From Aquirickettsia sp965229725 (GTDB lineage Bacteria > Pseudomonadota > Alphaproteobacteria > Rickettsiales > Midichloriaceae), in contig OZ245923.1 in assembly GCA_965229725.1 (NCBI GenBank), positions 248,001-312,000 of the forward strand: a DNA stretch of 64,000 nucleotides, read 5' to 3'. How positions within the stretch are numbered: position 1 is the stretch's first letter; each line of letters opens with the position of its first letter. The notes under the pieces were generated by a model. That model had not been told where the DNA came from. It did no database searches and saw only the letters and a program-made list of their open reading frames with translations. Made by a program: the position numbers and the translations under genes. Positions 55,334 through 64,000 of this stretch are shown here, one piece after another.

Positions 55334-55778
55334 TTTATTGAGAATTATAGATAATTTATAATAGAGTAGAAAGGTGCTATAATGAGTTCTCTATTTTATT
55401 ATTTTTTTGTAGTATCCAGAGCTAATCCTTACTGCACCCCAATGCGCCATAGCTGGATATCTATAAATTTGGTATGATTTTGTTTGTCGCTCATGTGGTT
55501 TTTCCACACTCAGCTCCTTATGCAATGTACCAAAATTAAAGCTATTTCGCTATAAAAAGCATAGGTGATATAAATGAAGATACGATTAGAAGATATGTAA
55601 AAAATTAGTTGCAACAAATGGATAAGTGGGGGGATGTGCAGAGGAAGTGAAACATTCTATGAAACTAGGTTGATTGTGGTTTAATTGTTTCGTAGATGTT
55701 GCTCACAAGGAACTAGTAATTGCTTATTGGTGATTTTTTAGGTATAACATTTGCAAATCGTTTTGGTAAATTTATCTT
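55334..55778 (+). other. 445-bp gap with a decayed IS1-like transposase remnant
   Basis: No intact gene. Between about 55475 and 55740, broken frames read CRSCGFS (zinc-ribbon-like), IGDINEDTIRRYVKN (HTH-like, at 55561), MDKWGDVQRK (resembling the DEMW region) and LWFNCFVDVAHKELVIAYW. Their order matches IS1 InsA then InsB. Stop codons and frameshifts interrupt all of it, and no inverted repeats are recognised. Confidence 0.35.
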
Positions 55779-58700
55779 ATGTTCATAGGTTCTGAAGATT
55801 CAATAAAATTAGATACAGATGACTTTAGTAAAATAGAAAAGAGTGTCTTGAAGAAATGGGAAGAAGAAAATACGTTTTTAAAAACTCTAAAAGGCAATGA
55901 AGAGTTCATTTTTTATGATGGCCCTCCGTTTGCTAATGGATTGCCACATTATGGTCATTTATTAACTGGCTTTATCAAAGATTTATTTGCAAGATACCAA
56001 ACTATGCGTGGTAAAAAAGTTGATAGAAGGTTTGGTTGGGATTGTCATGGACTTCCTGCGGAAATGTATGCGGAGAAAAAACTCAATATATCTGGAAAAA
56101 TTGCCATAGAAGATTATGGTATTGAAAAATTTAATAATTATTGCAAAGAATCAGTTTTAAAATACACCAATGAGTGGCAGGAGTATGTCACTAGACAGGC
56201 GCGTTGGGTGGATTTTGACAACGATTATAAAACTATGGACAAAAATTACATGGAAAGTGTAATTTGGGCATTTAAAGAACTTCATAATAAAGGTCTTGTT
56301 TATCAATCTATGAAGGTGATGCCATATTCGTGGGCATGCGAGACCCCAGTTTCAGACTTTGAAACAAGAATTGATAACTCTTATAGAGAAAAGCATAGCA
56401 AGGCAGTCACTCTTGGATTTGAGCTTGCTGAGGGGGATCGGGTTGTTAAGGGGTATAAATCGGTCCTTCTTGCTGTTTGGACTACGACTCCATGGACATT
56501 GCCATCTAATTTAGCAATAGCAGTTGGGGAAAATATTGATTATGTAGTGATAGAGAAAGATGGAGTAGCAATTATTATTGCTGAAAATTTACTACCAAAG
56601 TATGAAAAAGAATTGGGAAATGATATTATAAAAAAGATAAAGGGTGCTGATTTGGTAGGGTTAAAATATATTTCAGTATTTAGTTATTTTAAGGATCACC
56701 AGAATGCTTTTTCCATATTTCATGCAGATTTTGTCACAACAGAAGATGGTACTGGTGTAGTGCATGTTGCACCTGGTTTTGGGGAAGATGATCAGATTCT
56801 ATGTGAAAAAAATAATATAGAATTAGTATGTCCCGTTGATAGTGCTGGAAAGTTTACTTATCCAGTTGAAGAATATGTAGGGAAGCAAGTTTTTGAAACA
56901 AATGAAGATATAATAATTAGGTTAAAAAACCAAAATTTATGGATAAAAACTGAACAATATATTCATAATTATCCTCATTGTTGGAGGACGGATACACCAC
57001 TTATCTATAAAGCTGTTCCATCTTGGTACGTCAAGGTGACGGCAATTAAAGATAAGATGATAAAAAATAATCAGGAAATTAATTGGATACCAGGTCATAT
57101 CAAATCAGGGCTATTTGGTAAATGGTTAGAAAATGCAAGAGATTGGTCTATTTCTAGAAACAGATTTTGGGGATGTCCAATCCCGGTTTGGCAAAGTGAT
57201 GATCCAGAATATCCTCATGTTGAGGTATATGGTTCTATAAAAGAAATTGAAGAAGCGTTTGGTACTAAAGTGAAGGATTTGCATAGACCATATATTGACT
57301 CGCTTACGAAGCCAAATCCAACGGATCCTACTGGAAGATCAAAATTAAGGCGTGTTCCAGAAATTCTTGATTGTTGGTTTGAAAGTGGCTCAATGCCATA
57401 TGCTCAGATGCATTACCCTTTCGAAAATAAGGATCGGTTTGAAAATAATTTTCCAGCTGATTTCATAGTTGAATACCTAGCGCAGACGAGGGGATGGTTT
57501 TATACCCTTATTGTTCTTTCTACTGCTTTATTTGATAAACCACCATTTTTAAATTGCATATGTCATGGTGTGATTCTTGGTGATGGAGGGCAAAAGCTTT
57601 CTAAGCGCCTTAAAAATTATCCTGATCCTAAGGAAGTGTTTGAGAAATATGGAGCAGATGCTATGCGCTGGTTTATGATGTCTTCATCAGTGATGAGGGG
57701 GCAAGAATTAGTGATGGATAAAAATGCAGACGGAATAAAAGAAGCTGTAAAATCTACCCTAAAACCATTGTGGAATGCATTTCACTTTTTTTCAATTTAT
57801 TCTAAAGCAGATAAAATCCAAGCAGAATTAGACTTAAATTCCACAAACATATTGGATAAATATATAATTTCAAAATTGGTTGATGTAATAGAAACAATAA
57901 AATCTTCTTTAGATGAATATGATACTGTCTCTGCTACTAAATCTGCGGAAGAGTTTTTGGAAATACTGAATAATTGGTATATAAGGCGTTCTAGAGAGAG
58001 ATTTTGGCGCCACCAAAAAGATCAAGATAAAATATATGCCTACAATACATTATATTCTGTTCTACATATTTTAGTCAGGGCAATAGCACCATTAATACCT
58101 ATGATTTCTGAGGCTATATTTTCAAATTTAGATACTAATTCATCAAGTGTACATTTGGAAAAATTTCCAAATTTGGATACCTATTCCTATAATAAGGCAC
58201 TTATACTTAATATGGAAAAAGTAAGAGATGCTTGTACAACAGCCCTTAGAATTAGAAATGATCAAAAAATACGTATAAGGCAACCCCTTTCAAAAGTTAC
58301 ATTTATTGGGGTGGCGGATAGTAGCCTTTCAGAAGAATTAAAGCAATTAGTATTAGATGAGATAAATGTGAAGAGTTGGGCTAATTTAGGGAAAGAAGAG
58401 ATTATTAAATACGCTGATTACAAAATAAAAATTAATTTTTCAATGCTTGCAAAAAGATTGCCAGAAAAAATAAAGGATGTAATCAATGCCAATAAAGCAG
58501 GAGATTGGAAAATTATGGGAGATGAAATTGAGATAGCAGGAATTTTATTGAGCAATAATGAGTTTGATTTGAAATTAAAAGCAAAAGAACAATATAAAAA
58601 TAATATTGGTGCCCTTTCAACAAATGATGCTCTTGTGCTAGTTGATTTAGATATCAATAAAGAGCTGGAGCTTGAAGGCATTGCTAGGGATATTGTAAGA

Positions 58701-58931
58701 GCTATTCAGCAAACAAGAAAGGATATGGATTTAGAAATTACAGATAGGATAGTTTTAGAGATTGCGAGTGATGATGAAATAATCAATCAAAGTATAGAAA
58801 ATTGGGCGGAATATATTAAAGAGCAAACTTTGATAGATGAAATGAAAAATGGCTTTGAAGAATCATCAGGCGGACAAAAAAATATCATAATTGAATCAGG
58901 CAGCTTCAATTTAAAAATTACTAAATTATAA
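55779..58931 (+). CDS. ileS: Isoleucyl-tRNA synthetase, eukaryote-like type
   Basis: Class I synthetase of 1050 residues: HIGH motif as PHYGH (LPHYGHLLTG), an editing (CP1) domain in the middle (WTTTPWTLPSN), then QKLSKRLKNYPDP, the KMSKS loop in its eukaryote-like KLSKR form, and a long anticodon-binding tail. The longer, KLSKR type occurs in Rickettsia and some other bacteria and is generally linked to mupirocin insensitivity. It lies downstream of a decayed IS region and is followed 24 bp later by a DASS transporter. Confidence 0.97.
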   Translation: MFIGSEDSIKLDTDDFSKIEKSVLKKWEEENTFLKTLKGNEEFIFYDGPPFANGLPHYGHLLTGFIKDLFARYQTMRGKKVDRRFGWDCHGLPAEMYAEKKLNISGKIAIEDYGIEKFNNYCKESVLKYTNEWQEYVTRQARWVDFDNDYKTMDKNYMESVIWAFKELHNKGLVYQSMKVMPYSWACETPVSDFETRIDNSYREKHSKAVTLGFELAEGDRVVKGYKSVLLAVWTTTPWTLPSNLAIAVGENIDYVVIEKDGVAIIIAENLLPKYEKELGNDIIKKIKGADLVGLKYISVFSYFKDHQNAFSIFHADFVTTEDGTGVVHVAPGFGEDDQILCEKNNIELVCPVDSAGKFTYPVEEYVGKQVFETNEDIIIRLKNQNLWIKTEQYIHNYPHCWRTDTPLIYKAVPSWYVKVTAIKDKMIKNNQEINWIPGHIKSGLFGKWLENARDWSISRNRFWGCPIPVWQSDDPEYPHVEVYGSIKEIEEAFGTKVKDLHRPYIDSLTKPNPTDPTGRSKLRRVPEILDCWFESGSMPYAQMHYPFENKDRFENNFPADFIVEYLAQTRGWFYTLIVLSTALFDKPPFLNCICHGVILGDGGQKLSKRLKNYPDPKEVFEKYGADAMRWFMMSSSVMRGQELVMDKNADGIKEAVKSTLKPLWNAFHFFSIYSKADKIQAELDLNSTNILDKYIISKLVDVIETIKSSLDEYDTVSATKSAEEFLEILNNWYIRRSRERFWRHQKDQDKIYAYNTLYSVLHILVRAIAPLIPMISEAIFSNLDTNSSSVHLEKFPNLDTYSYNKALILNMEKVRDACTTALRIRNDQKIRIRQPLSKVTFIGVADSSLSEELKQLVLDEINVKSWANLGKEEIIKYADYKIKINFSMLAKRLPEKIKDVINANKAGDWKIMGDEIEIAGILLSNNEFDLKLKAKEQYKNNIGALSTNDALVLVDLDINKELELEGIARDIVRAIQQTRKDMDLEITDRIVLEIASDDEIINQSIENWAEYIKEQTLIDEMKNGFEESSGGQKNIIIESGSFNLKITKL

Positions 58932-58955
58932 AGTAGATATATTTTTTTACATAGG

Positions 58956-60359
58956 ATGCTAAGTATTTTAAGAAAAGTTCCAAAAGTATTGATAATACTG
59001 ACCGTACTTGCCGCAATTTTGTGGAAATTTAAGCCAGTTGGTATACCCGAAGACGGGTGGCATTTACTTATAATATTTATAGCAACAATTATAACAATTA
59101 TTTCTGCACCACTGCCGCTTGGTGCGCTTGCAATTTTGAGCTTAACTGCAACAGTAGTAACAGGAACTTTAAATACTTCTGAGGCATTATCAGGTTTTAA
59201 TTCAAATATTTCATGGTTGGTACTCTTAGCATTATTTGTCTCAGAGAGTATCTCTAAATCAGGTTTAGGAAAAAGAATTGCATATTATTTGATTTGTAAA
59301 TCAAGAAATAGCTTAATTAGTTTATCTTATACATTAGTGATTTGTGAATTAATATTATCACCCGCAATACCGAGTATAGTTGCAAGAGGTGGCGGAATAA
59401 TTTATCCTATTCTAGCATCATTAATAGAAGTTCTTAATAGGAAGGGGAAAAAAGAAGATATCAATTTTTATTTAATACAAGTTTGTTTTCATTCAACAGT
59501 GATTACTAGTGCTATCACATTAACTGCAATGGCAGCAAATCCACTTGTTGTGAGCATTGCCAGTACATTTGGTATCAATATTTCATGGAGCACATGGTTT
59601 ATAGCAGCGATAGTTCCAGGATTATTAAATTTAATCCTTATGCCCATATTTTTGTATTATATCTTAAAACCAAGCAATATAGATATTAGTAAAGTTAAAC
59701 AGTTTGCTAGAAGTCAGCTTGACTCATTAAAGTCATTTACAAAGGAAGAAATATTAATTACATCCACATTAATAGGGCTGATTACACTATGGATATTTGG
59801 GGATTATTTGGGGATAAATGCAACAAAAACCATATTAATTGGATTTTCAATTTTACTCATAACAGGAGTTATACCTTGGGATGATGTTATAACTAATAAG
59901 AAAGCTTGGGGAATTTTTATATGGTTTAGCACCTTATTAATGCTTTCAGATTATCTAGTGAAATTTGGTGCTATCAATTGGATTAATGAAGAAATTAAAT
60001 ACTTTATTAATGATATAGACAAAGCCATTATAATACCGGTAGCACTGTTTTTATTTTTTTATTTACATTACTTATTTGTGAGTACCACAGCATATGTTTC
60101 AACTTTATTTGCACCATTTTTAATTATTTTATTAAATTTTAGTATTACAGATAAAATATCAGTTATGGTGTTGGCCATATTTGCAATATTATCTGGGGGA
60201 TTAACTCATTATACAATAGGTACAGCACCAGGGTATTTCTCGATAAGTGGAGTAAAGGTGCAAAAATGGTGCAAAATTGGATTTTTTATTTCCACGATTA
60301 ACATACTGATATGGCTAAGTACTTGTAGTGTGTGGTGGAAACTTATAGGTTGGTATTGA
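58956..60359 (+). CDS. DASS-family carboxylate transporter
   Basis: Inner-membrane symporter/antiporter for di- and tricarboxylates or sulfate. The 467 residues have about twelve hydrophobic helices; the first half carries GFNSNISWLVLLALFVSESI and SRNSLISLSYTLVICELIL, and the repeats TAMAANPL and THYTIGTAPGYF. It resembles the plastid 2-oxoglutarate/malate translocator branch (SODiT1). Intracellular bacteria use such carriers to take host intermediates. A strong two-way terminator follows. Confidence 0.9.
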   Translation: MLSILRKVPKVLIILTVLAAILWKFKPVGIPEDGWHLLIIFIATIITIISAPLPLGALAILSLTATVVTGTLNTSEALSGFNSNISWLVLLALFVSESISKSGLGKRIAYYLICKSRNSLISLSYTLVICELILSPAIPSIVARGGGIIYPILASLIEVLNRKGKKEDINFYLIQVCFHSTVITSAITLTAMAANPLVVSIASTFGINISWSTWFIAAIVPGLLNLILMPIFLYYILKPSNIDISKVKQFARSQLDSLKSFTKEEILITSTLIGLITLWIFGDYLGINATKTILIGFSILLITGVIPWDDVITNKKAWGIFIWFSTLLMLSDYLVKFGAINWINEEIKYFINDIDKAIIIPVALFLFFYLHYLFVSTTAYVSTLFAPFLIILLNFSITDKISVMVLAIFAILSGGLTHYTIGTAPGYFSISGVKVQKWCKIGFFISTINILIWLSTCSVWWKLIGWY

Positions 60360-60459
60360 TTTAACTTGGTGCTCTATTTATAACCTCAACTCGGGATTAA
60401 AAACTCATATAAAAGCACATTTGCCCCTCTATTCACTTTTCCCATAATTATAAAAAATT

Positions 60460-60507
60460 AAAAGGCCCGCCTGGGGGGCTCGCGCTCAAGCGCGAGGCGG
60501 GCCTTTT
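60460..60507. terminator. GC-rich bidirectional terminator
   Basis: A perfect 13-bp stem AAAAGGCCCGCCT/AGGCGGGCCTTTT with a 22-nt loop containing GGGGGG and a nested hairpin CTCGCG/CGCGAG. It ends in TTTT on the plus strand and, by symmetry, on the minus strand. It is placed between convergent genes (DASS transporter and glyS), as expected for a two-way terminator. It stands out as the most GC-rich patch in the window. Confidence 0.85.
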
Positions 60508-60595
60508 GTTGAATTACTTTGAGAATTAAATGAACGTGTTGCTACAATCACCCTTTCAACTACTTTCTAGATGCAATCTAATCTCGAGTTTAGGT

Positions 60596-62167
60596 TTATA
60601 GGGAGTTATTAATGTATTTTAAATCAATAGAATAAATATTTTTGTCCTTATTGGATAGGGTTTCAATTCTTTCCTTGATAAAATCTATTACGTCTTTATT
60701 AAGTAAATGACTTAGTTTAATTTCCAATTCATTTGAACAAATAATTCTTATAATACCAATAGCAGCCCTTCTCAGTGCATAGGGATCCTTAGAACCTGTT
60801 GGCTTAATATTAATCTCAAACATTGAGTTCAAAGTAACTATTTTATCCGCTAGCGCCATTATTACACTTAAAGCTTTCCGTGGCACTGGATCACTAGGAC
60901 CTTGTGGCAAATAATGCTCTTTGATTGCGTTTGCAACATCGTCTCCTTCGTTATCATTTAATGCATAATAATAACCAGCAATACCTTGTAGTTCAGGCAG
61001 CTCATTCACAATTTCCGTAACCAGATCTGATTTTATTAGTAGTGATGTTCGTTCAATTTTATCTTTATTATTAAGCTGCAGTTGTTGAGCAATGTCTAAA
61101 GCAACTTTTTGCACCTTCTGTATTTTATCATAGTAGCTACCTATTTCATGATGAAAGGTAATTTTTTTAAGTTTTACAAATTTATCAATGAGTTTTGTTT
61201 TGAGATCCTGATTATAAAAATATTCAGCATCCGAGAGCCTAGATCTTAAAACCTTTTCATTCCCAGTAATAATTGTTTGTAAATTATCAACAGTCATAAC
61301 ATTTGAAACAATAATAAAATAGGGTGCCAAGTTACCATTGCTATCTTGTGTCATCAAATATTTTTGATGAAATTTAAGCATTGATATTAAGATTTCTTTT
61401 GGTAATGTCATGAACTTTTTTTCAATCTTACCAATAGTAACATAAGGAAATTCAACTAAATTAGCAATTTCCCTTATTAGTGCATCATCTTTTATAACAG
61501 ATATGTTTAGTGATTCACAAATACTGTTAGCTTGCGTTTCAATTATATCTAATCTCTTTGCTTGAAAAATACATATACCAAGTTCTTCTAAATTTTGTTC
61601 ATATGTTGCAAAGGAATCAACATTTATAATCCTATTTTTGCCACATGTTTGATTGCTTGCAGTTATATGACCAAAGCTGACAGGGATAATGTCTTTATCA
61701 AATGAACATAATATTGAGTGAATTGGCCGTATCCATTTTATATCGTATTTTCCCCACCTCATTGATTTTGGCCATACAAATGTCTTAATGATTTCTTCAA
61801 TGATTGGTTTTATAACTTCTTTAGCACATTTTTTTTCTGATGTTTCATTGTAATAATAATAATCTTCCTTTTCTATAAGATAAGAAATATCTTTGAGGTT
61901 ATATTTTTTTAAAAACCCTTCAATTGCTTTTTTAGGAGCAGCTGTTTTTGGCCCTCTAATTTCTAGAGAAGTGCTATTAACCACTTTAGGAATATCCAAT
62001 ATATAAAATCCTATTCTTTTTGGAGTAAAAAAGTACTGTCCTTTAAATTCTTTCCGAAATAGTTTATGCAGGCTTTCAAGCATGGTATTAAAAATCTTGC
62101 AAGCGCTAAAATCTTGTACTTCACTTGGTATTTCTTCAGAGTAAATTTCAAAGAGTAATTCTGGCAT
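60596..62167 (-). CDS. glyS: Glycyl-tRNA synthetase beta subunit, short C-terminus
   Basis: Beta subunit of bacterial heterotetrameric GlyRS. The N-terminus (LLFEIYSEEIPSEVQ), GPKTAAPKKAIEGF and the central HD-like region (RSRLSDAEYFYNQDL; ADKIVTLNSMFE; GSKDPYALRRAAIGIIRII) all align. The protein ends after 523 residues; E. coli GlyS has 689. About 150 residues, the anticodon-binding DALR-like part, are missing, and the downstream sequence in any frame shows no continuation. The alpha subunit glyQ is not adjacent, since folP lies upstream instead. Whether it is functional is unclear. Confidence 0.87.
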   Translation of the reverse strand: MPELLFEIYSEEIPSEVQDFSACKIFNTMLESLHKLFRKEFKGQYFFTPKRIGFYILDIPKVVNSTSLEIRGPKTAAPKKAIEGFLKKYNLKDISYLIEKEDYYYYNETSEKKCAKEVIKPIIEEIIKTFVWPKSMRWGKYDIKWIRPIHSILCSFDKDIIPVSFGHITASNQTCGKNRIINVDSFATYEQNLEELGICIFQAKRLDIIETQANSICESLNISVIKDDALIREIANLVEFPYVTIGKIEKKFMTLPKEILISMLKFHQKYLMTQDSNGNLAPYFIIVSNVMTVDNLQTIITGNEKVLRSRLSDAEYFYNQDLKTKLIDKFVKLKKITFHHEIGSYYDKIQKVQKVALDIAQQLQLNNKDKIERTSLLIKSDLVTEIVNELPELQGIAGYYYALNDNEGDDVANAIKEHYLPQGPSDPVPRKALSVIMALADKIVTLNSMFEINIKPTGSKDPYALRRAAIGIIRIICSNELEIKLSHLLNKDVIDFIKERIETLSNKDKNIYSIDLKYINNSL

Positions 62168-62169
62168 GA

Positions 62170-62949
62170 TTAGTCAATTTTATTCAACAAGTTAGAAAAA
62201 ATAATAAAGGACCTTTTATGCATTTTTACATTATGGATTCTTACATAGTCAACTTCATGAAATAGTAAATAAAGTGAAGCAGTTAAAGTATCAATATCTC
62301 TATCATACATTTCATAATCAGGAATGGATTCAAAAAAAGATTTTCTTGAATGACCAATGCATATTTTGACTCTAAATTCTTTTAAACGTCTAATATTCCT
62401 TAATATGCCTATTGATTGGCTAGAATCAGTAGTAAAGCCTAAACCTGGATCAATTATAAGACGCTCTTTTTGAATGCCAAATTTTTCACATTCTTCTATC
62501 TTTTTGCCAACCCAATCATAAATTTCATTAATTGACTCAATTCGTACTTCTTTATCAGCAGGCAAAACAATGCTGTTCATGCAGATATAGTTTAAGCTAG
62601 GATTTGCAGCAACTAATTCTAGTACCTTAGGGTCTTTTCCGCCATTTACGTCATTTATATATGCGACACCTTTATCTACGGCATACTTCATAGTTGTGTA
62701 ATGGTAGCTATCAATACTAATATTTTTAGGATTTATTTCTTCTAATAACGGTTTTAATCTCTCTAATTCTTCAGATTCAGATACCAAAGGTGCCTCGTAA
62801 GAGGTTGCACATACACCAATGTCTACTATATCTGCACCATCTTTAAATAGTTCATGTACTCTGTGCTTTGCATCTTGTAGATGATTATATTTTCCACCAT
62901 CAGAAAAAGAATTTGTGTTGTAGTTTAGTATACCAACAATTTTCGTCAT
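62170..62949 (-). CDS. folP: Dihydropteroate synthase, divergent substrate loop
   Basis: Joins pABA to a pterin diphosphate in folate synthesis. TIM-barrel motifs are GILNYNTNSFSDGG (6-19), IDSYHY, INDVNGG, IIDPGLGF and IGHSRKSF. Loop 2, usually STRPGA, reads VCATSYEA (46-53), so the Arg and Pro that normally frame the pABA site are replaced. Length 259 and no FolK fusion, unlike many rickettsial FolKP proteins. The gene is 2 bp upstream of glyS and so coupled to it. Confidence 0.88.
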   Translation of the reverse strand: MTKIVGILNYNTNSFSDGGKYNHLQDAKHRVHELFKDGADIVDIGVCATSYEAPLVSESEELERLKPLLEEINPKNISIDSYHYTTMKYAVDKGVAYINDVNGGKDPKVLELVAANPSLNYICMNSIVLPADKEVRIESINEIYDWVGKKIEECEKFGIQKERLIIDPGLGFTTDSSQSIGILRNIRRLKEFRVKICIGHSRKSFFESIPDYEMYDRDIDTLTASLYLLFHEVDYVRIHNVKMHKRSFIIFSNLLNKID

Positions 62950-63041
62950 AAGTGAAATGAGATAATAGGTTGAAAAATCAAATCTTAACCTTATAACACG
63001 TTTTTCAAGATTATTCCTCTTTTAATTGCAATTTTAATCAA

Positions 63042-63488
63042 TTAGGGTAAATTTTTTATATATTCATCAAAGGAATTTAGAATTTTTAAGCATGCCTTAT
63101 TGAATAATGGGGTTAATAATTTTTCTAATAATTTAGATTTTAATAAAAATTCTATATTAAATTCAACATATGTAGATGTTTTATCAATTTTTTTTATCTT
63201 CCAACGTGATTCAAGAAATTGAAAGGGGCCTTTGATCATTTTAGTTTCAACAATAGCTATACCATCGTTTTGTATGTTATTTTCTATCGTAACTCTTGAT
63301 GTATATTTTAAATTTATAGCTTTAAACAATATAATTAAGTCAGCAATAATTTCATTTTCAGATCTAGAAATAATTCTTGCTCCATGGCACCATGGAATGA
63401 ATCTTGGGTAATTTTCAACTTTGATTACTACTTCAAAGACTTTATTTACATTATGGTCAATGATTTTATTATTAGAATACTTAAACAT
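63042..63488 (-). CDS. COQ10/RatA-like START-domain protein
   Basis: A polyketide-cyclase/START-like protein of 148 residues: NKVFEVVIKVENYPRFIPWCHGARII at the N-terminus, then a beta-rich core (YTSRVTIENN) and a C-terminal helix. The alphaproteobacterial family is COQ10-like and probably handles ubiquinone or a related lipid; the gammaproteobacterial homologue was called RatA. With no toxin-antitoxin partner here, the quinone role is preferred. One nucleotide separates it from the FixH-like gene upstream. Confidence 0.85.
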   Translation of the reverse strand: MFKYSNNKIIDHNVNKVFEVVIKVENYPRFIPWCHGARIISRSENEIIADLIILFKAINLKYTSRVTIENNIQNDGIAIVETKMIKGPFQFLESRWKIKKIDKTSTYVEFNIEFLLKSKLLEKLLTPLFNKACLKILNSFDEYIKNLP

Positions 63489-63489
63489 T

Positions 63490-63978
63490 TTAATTTATCT
63501 GTATAACTCTATGATCAGTTTTATCAAAAATTATCCTATATGCTGAAAAATAATGATGATTTAAGTGATCTACTAAATTTACCTTCAATACCCATCTACT
63601 ATAATTTGATGAATTGAGCTTTATTTTATATAAATTTTGCTTATTGAAATCAAACATAAAATTTTTAACTATCTTTTTATTCTCTATACTATAGATCTGA
63701 ATTATTAGCTTTTTAAAATTGATTTTTTTAGCCATCTTGAGTGAGATAATAAAATTATTGTTAGTATTATAGGGAGTAATATTAATTTTAAAAAAATTTG
63801 GTAAAGCTTCATCATTGGATTGTGTATGATTAATAGCTTTAGTCGTTGTGTTTTTTACACTATTGAAAGGTAGTTTCTTTTCATAAGTATTGCTCGCCAT
63901 AAAAATAAAGCAGGCATCAGCTGATAAAAATATAATAAAAAACAGTAGTAAATAGAGTTGATATTTATTAACTTTCAT
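63490..63978 (-). CDS. FixH-like membrane-anchored protein
   Basis: A 162-residue protein with one N-terminal membrane helix (~7-29) and a periplasmic beta-rich domain. The junction ASNTYEKKLPFNSVKN resembles FixH (xxYEKGLxxN). FixH acts with FixGIS in assembling cbb3-type oxidase. The ATG at 63978 is preferred over a TTG one codon earlier. The window edge hides the genes upstream, so a fixGHIS context cannot be checked. It is followed 1 bp later by the COQ10-like gene. Confidence 0.65.
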   Translation of the reverse strand: MKVNKYQLYLLLFFIIFLSADACFIFMASNTYEKKLPFNSVKNTTTKAINHTQSNDEALPNFFKINITPYNTNNNFIISLKMAKKINFKKLIIQIYSIENKKIVKNFMFDFNKQNLYKIKLNSSNYSRWVLKVNLVDHLNHHYFSAYRIIFDKTDHRVIQIN

Positions 63979-64000
63979 CAATTTTTCTCACTTTTGATAA

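Noticed and set aside
63042..63488. RatA toxin of a RatAB toxin-antitoxin pair
   Set aside because: No ratB-like gene is adjacent and alphaproteobacterial homologues are COQ10-like quinone proteins.

Overview
The window is an AT-rich stretch with short intergenic gaps, mostly housekeeping genes. It looks like the chromosome of an obligate intracellular alphaproteobacterium of the order Rickettsiales. The signs are a class I lysyl-tRNA synthetase, an IleS with a eukaryote-type KLSKR signature, a 17-kDa-antigen/SlyB-like lipoprotein, an alphaproteobacterial DUF3035 lipoprotein, two patatin phospholipases, a COQ10-like START protein, a FixH-like protein, scattered nuo and hsl genes, and several decaying genes and insertion-sequence scraps. 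The exact genus cannot be fixed from the sequence alone.

Layout. 1-13.2 kb: 5'-truncated rpoC, tRNA-Arg(UCU), lptF, recR, a FolM-like reductase, a Kef-type antiporter, nhaA, a LolC/E permease, tyrS and two lipoproteins. 13.4-20.9 kb: a saccharopine-dehydrogenase-like/DCC-DUF4166 pair, a patatin, a DUF3035 lipoprotein, cvpA, radA, 5-formyl-THF cyclo-ligase and a solo nucleotidyltransferase. 21-26.6 kb: nuoD-nuoE, an ankyrin-like protein, nagZ, a GDP-mannose enzyme and a frameshifted hemopexin-like gene. 26.6-31.6 kb: zur with a divergent His-rich membrane protein, a Y-family polymerase, dps, an unknown protein, an SDR and a Nudix hydrolase. 31.8-34.9 kb: the rpsB-tsf-pyrH-frr operon. 35-42 kb: a host-attachment-like protein, a decayed region (xer-like scrap and frameshifted membrane protein), xerD, topA, a gamma-carbonic-anhydrase-like protein and a second patatin. 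42-49.7 kb: an SDF symporter, thrS-infC-hslU-yggS, a CAU-anticodon tRNA and lysK. 49.7-55.8 kb: a SopB/IpgD-like phosphatase candidate effector followed by an IS6-type scrap, two alpha/beta hydrolases, ftsW and an IS1-like scrap. 55.8-64 kb: ileS, a DASS transporter, a GC-rich two-way terminator, a short glyS, a divergent folP, a COQ10-like gene and a FixH-like gene.

The most interesting signal is at 27.0-27.5 kb. A perfect 22-bp palindrome (27128-27149), Zur-box-like in sequence, lies between zur and a divergent small His-rich two-TM protein, and overlaps the -10 of a promoter with a consensus -35 TTGACA. This looks like a compact zinc-responsive unit around an undescribed protein. Other notable points are an apparent AUA start codon for infC, the SopB-like phosphatase next to an IS6 remnant, a GlyS lacking its C-terminal domain, a dihydropteroate synthase with an altered substrate loop, and pseudogenes broken at G-runs.

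Functionally the window serves transcription and translation (rpoC, rpsB, tsf, frr, infC, five aminoacyl-tRNA synthetases), envelope building (lptF, lol permease, ftsW, nagZ, GDP-mannose, lipoproteins), folate metabolism (FolM-like, FolP, cyclo-ligase), DNA maintenance (recR, radA, topA, xerD, Y-family polymerase), ion and carboxylate transport, and a probable host-interaction set (patatins, phosphatase, ankyrin-like protein, hydrolases).
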